Assembly (NCBI RefSeq): GCF_018130955.1 | Contig: NZ_JAFCJM010000005.1 | Span: forward strand, 124,001 to 188,000 | Direction: 5' to 3' | Source: Bradyrhizobium liaoningense | GTDB taxonomy: Bacteria; Pseudomonadota; Alphaproteobacteria; Rhizobiales; Xanthobacteraceae | Length of the DNA: 64,000 nucleotides | In this document: positions 19,380-26,267 of the stretch, piece after piece | Layout of the letters: each line of letters begins with the position of its first letter | Position numbering within the stretch: position 1 is the stretch's first letter | The notes under the pieces: generated by a model | Told to the model about the DNA's origin: nothing | Seen by the model: only the letters and a program-made list of their open reading frames with translations | The model's database searches: none | Position numbers and translations under genes: made by a program

Positions 19380-19427
19380 CGGCGGAAATCCGCCGACGCA
19401 AATCGCGCAATCGGCGGATTTCCGCCG
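19380..19427. promoter_or_regulatory. Paired palindromes, probable activator binding sites (UAS)
   Basis: Two 17-base arms, CGGCGGAAATCCGCCGA (19380-19396) and its exact reverse complement (19411-19427), are separated by 14 bases. Each arm is itself nearly palindromic (CGGCGG-AAAT-CCGCCG), so they look like two tandem dimer sites. Their centre lies about 115 bp upstream of the sigma-54 promoter, a normal enhancer distance, and 14 bp from the end of the dctD-like gene. A role as transcription terminator of dctBD is an alternative, but there is no T-run. Confidence 0.7.
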
Positions 19428-19440
19428 ATGGCCGCTGCGC

Positions 19441-20799
19441 TCAACCGTCTTTGCGGCCCGGACGGACCAGCGAATATTTCGCCATCTTCTCGTTCAGCGT
19501 TCGGCGGGGAACGCCGAGCTCCTCGGTGACGTCGGCGATCGACCAGTCATGCTCGCGCAAGGCGGCCTCGATCAACGTCCGCTCATAGGCCGCGACGCGG
19601 TCGGCGAGCGTGCGCCGCGGCGCGCCTGGCTCACCGCGCCGCAGGATTTCCGCGACGCTGCGGCCGGTCGCAGCTAACCCCAGCGCATAGCGCTCGGCGA
19701 CGTTCTTCAACTCGCGCACATTGCCCGGCCAGTCATGCGCGAGCAGCGCATCGAGATCGTCGGGACGGAGCGGCGATAGCGCTCGGCCCGCGCCCTTGGC
19801 TGCGGCCGCAGCATAATGCTCGAACAGCAGCAGCACGTCGTTGCCGCGCTCGCGCAGCGCAGGCAGTTGCAGCTCGGCGGCGGCGAGGCGGAAATAGAGG
19901 TCGGAACGAAAGCGCCCGCCCCGGCTCTCGGCGGCGAGATCGCCCTTGGCGGCTGCGATGACCCGCACGTCGATCGGCACGAGCCTGTTCGATCCGACGC
20001 GCTCGATCGCGCGTTCCTGCAGCGCCCGCAGGATCTTGGCCTGGAACGGCAGCGGCATGCTTTCGATCTCGTCGAGCAGCAGCGTGCCGCCGGAGGCGTG
20101 CTCGAACTTGCCGATGCGGCTGCCCCGCGCGCCGGTGAAGGCGCCGGCCTCGTGGCCGAACAGTTCGCTCTCGAACAGCTCGGCCGGGATCGCCGCGCAA
20201 TTCACCGCAACGAACGGGAATTTCGCGCGCGGCCCGAGATCGTGGAGCGCACGCGCCACGACCTCCTTGCCGGTTCCAGTTTCGCCGGTGACGATGACGT
20301 CGCGGTCATGACCGGCAAGCTCCAGCACGCTGGCGCGTAGCGCGGCCATCGGTTTTGACAGGCCGATCAGGCGGCTCTCGATCGCGCCACTCGCCGCGAG
20401 CCTGCCAGCGAGCTCGCCGAGTTGCAATTTCAGCCGCCGCCGCTCAACGGCCCGCGCGATTACCAGAGAGAGCTGCTCGGGATCATGGGGCTTTTGCAGG
20501 AAATCGTAGGCGCCCTCGCGCATTGCGGCGACCGCCAGGGGCACGTCGCCATGGGCGGTCAGCAGCACCACGGGAATGTCGGGGTCGGCGCGGTGAACCT
20601 CGCGCATCAGCTCGAGCCCCGAAATCTGCGGCATGCGGAAATCGCTGAGCACCACGTCGGGCGGGCTCTCCTTGAGGAGCCGCATCGCCTCCTCCGCACC
20701 GGCGGCGGTGCGCACCGCAAAACCGCCGAGTTCCAGCCATTGCCGCACGGAGTCGCGGACGATGTCTTCGTCGTCGACGACGAGAACCGCGCCGCTCAT
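19441..20799 (-). CDS. dctD: Sigma-54-dependent response regulator, DctD-like
   Basis: A 452-residue NtrC-family response regulator. The receiver domain is residues 4-118 (acidic pair at 10-12, phospho-acceptor Asp53 in LSDFRMP, Thr81, Lys103). The AAA+ domain is about 143-370 (Walker A GETGTGKE 172-179, GAFTGA loop 219-224, GGTLLLDEIESM Walker B). A Fis-type helix-turn-helix lies at the C-terminus (DWSIADVTEELGVPRRTLNEKM). All catalytic elements are intact. The start overlaps the sensor kinase stop by 4 bp. It very likely activates the sigma-54 promoter in front of the MFS gene. Confidence 0.92.
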   Translation of the reverse strand: MSGAVLVVDDEDIVRDSVRQWLELGGFAVRTAAGAEEAMRLLKESPPDVVLSDFRMPQISGLELMREVHRADPDIPVVLLTAHGDVPLAVAAMREGAYDFLQKPHDPEQLSLVIARAVERRRLKLQLGELAGRLAASGAIESRLIGLSKPMAALRASVLELAGHDRDVIVTGETGTGKEVVARALHDLGPRAKFPFVAVNCAAIPAELFESELFGHEAGAFTGARGSRIGKFEHASGGTLLLDEIESMPLPFQAKILRALQERAIERVGSNRLVPIDVRVIAAAKGDLAAESRGGRFRSDLYFRLAAAELQLPALRERGNDVLLLFEHYAAAAAKGAGRALSPLRPDDLDALLAHDWPGNVRELKNVAERYALGLAATGRSVAEILRRGEPGAPRRTLADRVAAYERTLIEAALREHDWSIADVTEELGVPRRTLNEKMAKYSLVRPGRKDG

Positions 20800-22583
20800 G
20801 CCTGCAGTTCCGCTTGCGTCGCGGCCGGGCTACCGTCGATCGCGGGAATGACCACCGTGAAGGTCGAGCCACCGCCCGGTACGCTGTCCACCAAGATCTC
20901 TCCTCCGAGCTCCCTGACGATTCCGTACGAAATCGAGAGCCCGAGGCCAAGCCCCTCGCCGATCTCCTTGGTGGTGAAGAACGGGTCGAACAGCGACTTC
21001 AGATGTTCGGGCGCGATCCCGACGCCGGTGTCGGCGATCTCGATCACGGCCAGGCTGTCGCGGCGACCCAGCGTGACCTTGAGAACGCGTCGCTCGCACC
21101 CCTGCATCGCGCCGATCGCATTCGACAGCAGATTGACGACCACCTGCTCCAGGCGGACCGGATTGGCAAGACTGTGGAGCGGCTCGGCCGGCATGGTGCG
21201 CACGATCTCGATGCGCTCATTGTCGATCTTGTATTGCAGGAGGCGGATCGCGTTGTCGATCACGGCACCGAGCACGACCACGCTGCGCGCGCCGGTCTCC
21301 TTGCGCGCGAACATGCGCAGATGCGCGATCAGCGCCATCATCCGCTCGGCGATCGCTGACATGACGTCGAGATTGCTGGTGGCGCGCTCGACCTCGTTGC
21401 GGCGAAGCAGGACACGGCTGCTCGCGACGTATGTGTTAAGCGCGGCGAGCGGCTGGTTGATCTCGTGCGCGACGCCGGCCAGCGCCTGGCCGAGGCTCGC
21501 GAGTTTTGCACTCTGCACCAGGCTTTCATGGGTTTTGCGCAGCTCTTCGGTGCGCTCGGCAACGCGCTGCTCGAGCACGTCATGCGCGTCGAGCTTTGCT
21601 CGGATCACCTGCCGCCGCTGATCGGCGACGACGGCCACCAGTAGCGCGGCGAGCAGCGCGAGCACGCCGGCGGTGGCGACGGTGGCCGCATGGCGGCGCG
21701 CGTCCGCCGCGTCCGAGAACAGCAACAGCGTCCAGCCCTGGTCGAGGGCGCGGACCTGAAGAGCGTATTGGCCGGGCTCGACATCGTCGCGGCCGCGCGC
21801 GCGACCGACCTGGACGCCCGACCTGTCGCCATCGACCACGAACACCGGCGCGGCGTCGATCGCCTGGCCGAACTGGCGCGCGGCATTGAGCTCGGCAATG
21901 CGGCTCGCCGGGATCGGTGACAGCGGGCGATATTTCCAGTCGGCGCGGCTCGCCAGGAAGATCACGCCGTTCTCATCCTTCATCGCCACGAGGTCGCCGG
22001 CGCGCGCCCAATCCAATTCGAGCGGGCTGAGATCGATCTTCACCACGGCCACGCCGATGGTCCGGCCGGCCTCTTCGATCCGATGCGAGAGGAAATAGCC
22101 GGGCTGTCCGGTGGTGGCACCGACGGCATAATAATGGCCCTCGCCGCCGCGCAGCGCGTCCTGGAAGTAGGGACGGAACGCGTAGTTTTGTCCGACGAAG
22201 CTGGAGTCCTGGTCGAAATTGCTGGCGGCAAGCGCAAGGCCGTTGGCGTCGAGCACGTAGAGCTCGGCCGCGCCCGCCTTTTGATTCAGCGATTGCAGGT
22301 AATGGTTGGCGGCGGCAATGGCGGCTGCGTCCTGTGGGTCGCGATAGAGCGTGCGGATCGGATCGGCGAGCGACAGCACCGCCGGCAGGTAACGGAACCG
22401 CGCGACGGTCGCATCGAAGGTGCTCGCGATCAGCGTTAGGCGGTCATTGGCCTCGCGCTGCATGCGGACGAAGCCGCCATCGAGCGCGAGGACGTAGGTG
22501 AGCCAGCCTACTGCCGTGACCGCGGCAAGCAGCACAGCGCCGATCAGGCCGCGGCGCAGGGAGGCTGGGTGAGAAGTTTGCAT
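20796..22583 (-). CDS. dctB: Sensor histidine kinase, DctB-like
   Basis: A 595-residue membrane sensor: transmembrane helix near residues 12-34, a periplasmic double-Cache region to about residue 300 (YVLDANGLALAASNFDQDSSF, GYFLSHRI), a second helix near 305-325, a short coiled linker, then the kinase core. The H-box is ASLGQALAGVAHEINQPLAAL, the N-box EQVVVNLLSNAIGAM, and the G-boxes ADTGVGI and GLGLGLSISYGI. DctB-type kinases sense C4-dicarboxylates, often jointly with DctA. It is translationally coupled to the dctD-like gene. The ligand may be another organic acid. Confidence 0.9.
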   Translation of the reverse strand: MQTSHPASLRRGLIGAVLLAAVTAVGWLTYVLALDGGFVRMQREANDRLTLIASTFDATVARFRYLPAVLSLADPIRTLYRDPQDAAAIAAANHYLQSLNQKAGAAELYVLDANGLALAASNFDQDSSFVGQNYAFRPYFQDALRGGEGHYYAVGATTGQPGYFLSHRIEEAGRTIGVAVVKIDLSPLELDWARAGDLVAMKDENGVIFLASRADWKYRPLSPIPASRIAELNAARQFGQAIDAAPVFVVDGDRSGVQVGRARGRDDVEPGQYALQVRALDQGWTLLLFSDAADARRHAATVATAGVLALLAALLVAVVADQRRQVIRAKLDAHDVLEQRVAERTEELRKTHESLVQSAKLASLGQALAGVAHEINQPLAALNTYVASSRVLLRRNEVERATSNLDVMSAIAERMMALIAHLRMFARKETGARSVVVLGAVIDNAIRLLQYKIDNERIEIVRTMPAEPLHSLANPVRLEQVVVNLLSNAIGAMQGCERRVLKVTLGRRDSLAVIEIADTGVGIAPEHLKSLFDPFFTTKEIGEGLGLGLSISYGIVRELGGEILVDSVPGGGSTFTVVIPAIDGSPAATQAELQA

Positions 22584-22951
22584 CGGGGTTCCCGGGTCGA
22601 TGCGATCAGTATCGCATGGCAGGGTGCGAAGCGCCGCTGCAAAATAAGCTCTTGGTAAGCAGCTGGGGCGCCGGTTCTTGGTCCCGAAGAGCTGAACCAG
22701 CGAGAGAGCGCATCAACACCGGAGAAGCAATCGAATGTCCGCTCCTCGGGAATTCCGGACACTCGGCCAGCGTCCGGCAAATTAATACCATAAATCCGAA
22801 TTCTGTAAAGAGAAATTTTTAGGGAAAGGGCCGCCTACCGGCAAAAACATCGAAAACAACCCCATGCACAGTAGAGCGGCCGTGGACCGGCAACGAGCGG
22901 TTACAGCTCGAGAAGATTCGGAAAATACTCAGCAATTTTGCACCGGCGCCC
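22584..22951. other. Intergenic region upstream of dctB
   Basis: About 370 bp without a supported gene between the sensor kinase start (minus strand) and the end of the GDSL hydrolase gene. It contains an inverted repeat TGTCCG (22736-22741) / CGGACA (22756-22761) with a 14-base spacer, followed by an AT-rich stretch around 22780-22830. The dctBD promoter should lie here, but no -10/-35 or -24/-12 element could be assigned confidently. Confidence 0.4.
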
Positions 22952-23458
22952 TCACCGCCCGAGCGCGCCCTCGACCTGGCTCGCGATGGCCTGCGCGAGC
23001 AGGCGATAACCTTCCGGGGTGAGGTGCTGGCCGTCTGCTTGATGCGGCAGGCCGTGCAGCATGCCATTCGACATCATGACGACCCTGATGCCGCGCGCGG
23101 CTGCGCGGCTTTCGATCGCGGCGATGTTCGCGTTGGTGTCGCTCTTGCCTTTGCGCCGATCGTTGCCTCCGGGTTGCAGGATCACCACGCTGGTGCCCTT
23201 CGGGACAGCGCTGTCGAACCGCGCCAGCATCTGTTCCGTCGTGTTGCCGTTGATGCCGGCATTGACGACGGTGACGTTGTGCCCCTTGGCCCGCAGGATC
23301 TGCTGCAACTGCGCCGGATAAGCCTCGCCGCGTCCGACGCCCTTGCCGTAGGTGTTGCTGGCGCCGAGCGCGACCACGGTCGCGGCGATGGCGGACTGCG
23401 CGGCCAGGACGAGGCAGGCTGCTATCGTCGAGATCGCCAGAGGCCGAAAGGTGCGCAT
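22952..23458 (-). CDS. Secreted GDSL/SGNH-type esterase or lysophospholipase
   Basis: A 168-residue protein with a Sec signal peptide (MRTFRPLAISTIAACLVLAAQSAIA). The SGNH hydrolase blocks are visible: VALGASNTYGKG (nucleophile Ser in a GAS variant of GDS), NAGINGNTTEQ (block II Gly), ILQPGGND (block III Asn), and HLTPEGYRLLA (catalytic His). The short length is usual for TesA-like periplasmic arylesterases. It lies 48 bp downstream of a secreted hypothetical protein on the same strand. The natural substrate is unknown. Confidence 0.82.
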   Translation of the reverse strand: MRTFRPLAISTIAACLVLAAQSAIAATVVALGASNTYGKGVGRGEAYPAQLQQILRAKGHNVTVVNAGINGNTTEQMLARFDSAVPKGTSVVILQPGGNDRRKGKSDTNANIAAIESRAAARGIRVVMMSNGMLHGLPHQADGQHLTPEGYRLLAQAIASQVEGALGR

Positions 23459-23506
23459 GCGATGTTTCCCCTTCCCGTCGTTCGGGGCGCGGCTCGCCGC
23501 CCGCCC

Positions 23507-24094
23507 CTATTGCTTGGGCGCCTGTTTCGGTGCCGCCGTCTTTGCAGCCGCTGGGGGCGCAGCACCCGCTTGCGGTGCGGCCGGCGCTTCGGGCGCCGCG
23601 GGAGCCGCCTGACCGATCGACACGGAGATGCCGAACAACCGCCACTGGCCGTCGACGGGAGCATACATCAGTTCGAAATTGACCTGCGACGGCACCGAGG
23701 GAAAGAACCCCGCCATGTGCATCAGGCCGTTGGATTCGATTTGCGGCAAGAGCGACAATTGCGGTTCGATCACGGCGATGCCGGAGAGATCGAGCTTGTC
23801 GTTGCGCTGCTTTGCAAATATGTCCCCAAGCTTCGCCGCACTATTGACCTGGAAGCCCGGCGCGCCGAGGTCGCGCAGCACGGTGTAGTTGCCGGTCTTG
23901 TTGGCGTGGTCGAGCGCGAGCAGCGCCGAGCGCACCAGGATGATGACGCCGTTGCGATCGATGTTGGCGGGCTTGGGCGGCTGCGCCGCCTGCTGTGCTT
24001 GCACCGGACGCTGTGCCAGCGCGGGCGTGGCGGCGAGCAGGCCGGCGAGCAGCAACGCGCCGACCTCCCCTCTCCATAACGCGAACGCACGCAT
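23507..24094 (-). CDS. Secreted hypothetical protein with Ala/Pro-rich tail
   Basis: A 195-residue protein starting MRAFALWRGEVGALLLAGLLAATPALA, an evident signal peptide. The core (about residues 45-160) is a mixed alpha/beta region, RNGVIILVRSALLALDHANKTGNYTVLRDL...FELMYAPVDGQWRLFGIS, reminiscent of SnoaL/NTF2-like lumen domains. The C-terminal 35 residues are a low-complexity Ala/Pro/Lys tail. The ATG at 24094 begins two bases after the stop of the autotransporter gene, so the two are probably co-transcribed, which suggests a helper role at the envelope. No specific function recognised. Confidence 0.7.
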   Translation of the reverse strand: MRAFALWRGEVGALLLAGLLAATPALAQRPVQAQQAAQPPKPANIDRNGVIILVRSALLALDHANKTGNYTVLRDLGAPGFQVNSAAKLGDIFAKQRNDKLDLSGIAVIEPQLSLLPQIESNGLMHMAGFFPSVPSQVNFELMYAPVDGQWRLFGISVSIGQAAPAAPEAPAAPQAGAAPPAAAKTAAPKQAPKQ

Positions 24095-24096
24095 GA

Positions 24097-25779
24097 TCAC
24101 CACGCAACCGTCACGCCGGCGCGGCCGCCGACGCCGCCTTGCGCAAAACCCGCCGCGACGCCGCCATTGAGCACGACATTGTCGCTGACCCGCATCTGCG
24201 CCACGAAGCTCGCCGCGTTCTGGCCGCGGAACGTGCCCCAGTTGCTGGAGATCGCGAACCTCTTGTCCGCCGGCAGCGCCCCGCCGCCCATCGCGATCGC
24301 CATCGCGGTGCCTTCGAAGGCCTGCCGCATCTGGGTCTGCAACGTGCTGACGCTGCCCTGGAGCGCCGTGACGTCGTTCTGGAGCGAGCCGATCGCGGTC
24401 GGCGAAAAGCTCGTCGTCGCGAGATTGCCGGCGGCATCGGTCGTGACCAGCGCGACCGCACCGCTTTGTGCCGAAAGGCTCGCCGCGGAGGTGAGGCCTT
24501 GCATGCGGTAGGTGTTCGAGGCCGTGCCGATCGACACCTGGTTGGCTGCGCTCGTGCTCGCGCCGTTGCCGATCGCGGTGGAGTTGGCGAAGGTCGCGTT
24601 CGTGTTGGGACCGAGTGCTGCCGAATTGCTGCCGGTCGCCACGCTGTTGTCGCCATAGGCCGCACCGCCATTGGCGGCGGAGGCGAGATTGCCGATCGCG
24701 ACCGAACCGGTCGCAACCGCGCCGTTGCCGATCGCGATCGCATTGACGCCGGTGGCGGCTGAACTGAGCCCGATCGCAACCGCACCATTGGCGGTCGCCT
24801 GCGAATTGGCGCCGAGCGCGGTTGCGCCGATGCCGGATGCTTTTGCCGACAGACCCATCGAGGTCGCATTGACGGCGCTTGCGAGACTGCCCTGACCGAC
24901 GGCAGTGGCGCCGACGGCGTTCGCATTCGCGTTCTGGCCAATCGCGGTCGCATTGTTGAAGAAGGCACCGCTGCCCTGGCCGAGCGCGGTGGTGCCGGTG
25001 CCGACCGCATTGGCGCTCTGGCCGACCGCGGTCGCGGTGGCGCCACTGGCAACGCTGTTCTGGCCAAGCCCGGTCGCGGTGACGCCGAAGACGAAGGAAT
25101 TCTGACCGAGGGCCGTTGCGTTATCGCCATTGATGATCGCGTTCTGGCCGATCGCCGTGGCATTCACACCGCCAGCCGCAGCACTCGAACCGACTGCAGT
25201 GGCCTGACTGCCGTTCGCTCCGGCGCCTGCGCCTAGCGCGGTCGCAGTCGCGCCTGCCGCACTGGCGTTGGAGCCCAACGCGACCGCGTTCAAGCCGTTG
25301 GCGTTACTGACGACGCCGATTGCAACGGCCTGGTCACCACTGGCGCTCGCACTGCTGCCGTACGCCACAGCGTTATTGCCCGTTGCGAGAGCGCCCACAC
25401 CCACTGCTGCGGCTAGATCGCCGACTGCGTGGGAGAAGGCTCCATATGCGATCGCAAAATCCCCATCAGCCTTGCTTACCCTGCCGACAGCGATCGCGTG
25501 CCCTCCATCCGCAGCGGAGAAGGCGCCAAGCGCCACTGCAAAGCCGCCGGTCGCCATGGCGTTCTGGCCGACCGCCGTGGCGCTGCCCCCGCCCCCGTTG
25601 GCGGTGCCTCCGCCGGCGGAATAATCCGCGGCGCCGGCGAGGTGGATTGGAACGACCGCAAGCGCAAGTCCGATGACGAGCGCCAATCGGCGCGGCGTTG
25701 GAGGACGGGATTTTGAAGAGCTGCATTGCGCGATGCTGCGATCAACGCATTGGCGCGCCGTCAGACACCTGCATTGCAT
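24097..25779 (-). CDS. YadA-type trimeric autotransporter adhesin (type Vc)
   Basis: A 560-residue protein. After an extended signal region (hydrophobic LALVIGLALAVVPIHLAGA), residues about 65-440 consist of around 25 head repeats of 14 residues (patterns such as ATAVGQNA, AVALGSNASA, ATALGANS), the left-handed beta-roll of YadA heads. A brief neck and a very short coiled-coil stalk (LQNDVTALQGSVSTLQTQM) lead into the roughly 75-residue membrane anchor (AFEGTAMAIAMGGG...GVTVAW), which ends in an aromatic residue as needed for BAM insertion. The ATG at 25779 is preferred over a TTG 19 codons upstream. Expected at the cell surface as a trimer that mediates adhesion. Confidence 0.9.
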   Translation of the reverse strand: MQCRCLTARQCVDRSIAQCSSSKSRPPTPRRLALVIGLALAVVPIHLAGAADYSAGGGTANGGGGSATAVGQNAMATGGFAVALGAFSAADGGHAIAVGRVSKADGDFAIAYGAFSHAVGDLAAAVGVGALATGNNAVAYGSSASASGDQAVAIGVVSNANGLNAVALGSNASAAGATATALGAGAGANGSQATAVGSSAAAGGVNATAIGQNAIINGDNATALGQNSFVFGVTATGLGQNSVASGATATAVGQSANAVGTGTTALGQGSGAFFNNATAIGQNANANAVGATAVGQGSLASAVNATSMGLSAKASGIGATALGANSQATANGAVAIGLSSAATGVNAIAIGNGAVATGSVAIGNLASAANGGAAYGDNSVATGSNSAALGPNTNATFANSTAIGNGASTSAANQVSIGTASNTYRMQGLTSAASLSAQSGAVALVTTDAAGNLATTSFSPTAIGSLQNDVTALQGSVSTLQTQMRQAFEGTAMAIAMGGGALPADKRFAISSNWGTFRGQNAASFVAQMRVSDNVVLNGGVAAGFAQGGVGGRAGVTVAW

Positions 25780-25820
25780 TATATGCCCCAACCCCTGATT
25801 GTCCGGGGACGATAGCCGCT

Positions 25821-25869
25821 CGGTGGAACCCGGCAAAGCCTCGGGAACCCCAGGCTTTGCAAGCCACCG
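25821..25869. repeat. Nested inverted repeats upstream of the autotransporter gene
   Basis: Outer arms CGGTGG (25821-25826) and CCACCG (25864-25869) enclose inner 9-base perfect arms GCAAAGCCT (25833-25841) and AGGCTTTGC (25852-25860) with a 10-base loop. The structure would fold in RNA from either strand. It lies about 45-90 bases before the autotransporter start, so it is likely in its leader. It could also stop transcripts coming from the upstream injection-system operon. Confidence 0.55.
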
Positions 25870-25885
25870 GTCTTTTGTTTCCAGA

Positions 25886-25903
25886 TGTGTCTACAAAGAC
25901 ACA
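25886..25903. terminator. Hairpin between the injection-system operon and the autotransporter gene
   Basis: TGTGTCT-ACAA-AGACACA: 7-base perfect arms with a 4-base loop, about 60 bases past the stop of the last gene of the long minus-strand operon. The position suits a terminator, but neither strand has a strong T-run behind it, so the call is tentative. Confidence 0.35.
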
Positions 25904-25960
25904 AGGCTGCCGGATATGACCTAGACAAGAGACGCAACCGGTCGCCAAGACTTCAGTGCG

Positions 25961-26248
25961 TCACTTCTTGCCCTTCTTCGCCTTGGCGGTCTTCGATGGC
26001 TTTTTCTCCGGCTTCGACGCCCCCTCGTGCGACGTCGCCGAAACGGTCGCAAGCTCGCGCTGCAAGGCGGCTATCGCCGTGTCGTAGCGCTGCACTTCCC
26101 GCTCCTTCTGCCGTTCAAGCTCGGCTATCCCCGCATGGAGCTGATTGATGCGCGATTGCGTGAGGTCGGCCGCGCCGGCCGAGGTCAGGGATTTGTGCGC
26201 CTTCTCCAGCCAGCGCTGGTGCTCCTTCAGCATCTCTTCGAGGTCCAT
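25961..26248 (-). CDS. Small coiled-coil protein at the end of the injection-system operon
   Basis: A 95-residue protein starting MDLEEMLKEHQRWLEKAHKS. Residues about 30-70 form a charged helix with heptad character (INQLHAGIAELERQKEREVQRYDTAIAALQREL), and the tail is a Lys-rich repeat (KKPSKTAKAKKGKK). The ATG at 26248 is chosen; 22 upstream in-frame residues are low complexity and overlap the previous gene's end. It follows the DUF6519/beta-helix gene by about 20 bp on the same strand, making it the operon's last gene. No known family; possibly structural or a chaperone for the large neighbour. Confidence 0.6.
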   Translation of the reverse strand: MDLEEMLKEHQRWLEKAHKSLTSAGAADLTQSRINQLHAGIAELERQKEREVQRYDTAIAALQRELATVSATSHEGASKPEKKPSKTAKAKKGKK

Positions 26249-26267
26249 CGCGTGCTCCTGTCGGCCG

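Noticed and set aside
25780..25900. Resemblance of the adhesin leader to a c-di-GMP-I (GEMM) riboswitch (GCAAAGCC and GCCGGGTTCCACCG segments on the minus strand)
   Set aside because: The 5' half of the aptamer (GCAAACC with a GAAA-capped stem) is not present, and the outer stem pairs in a different arrangement, so only isolated motif words match.
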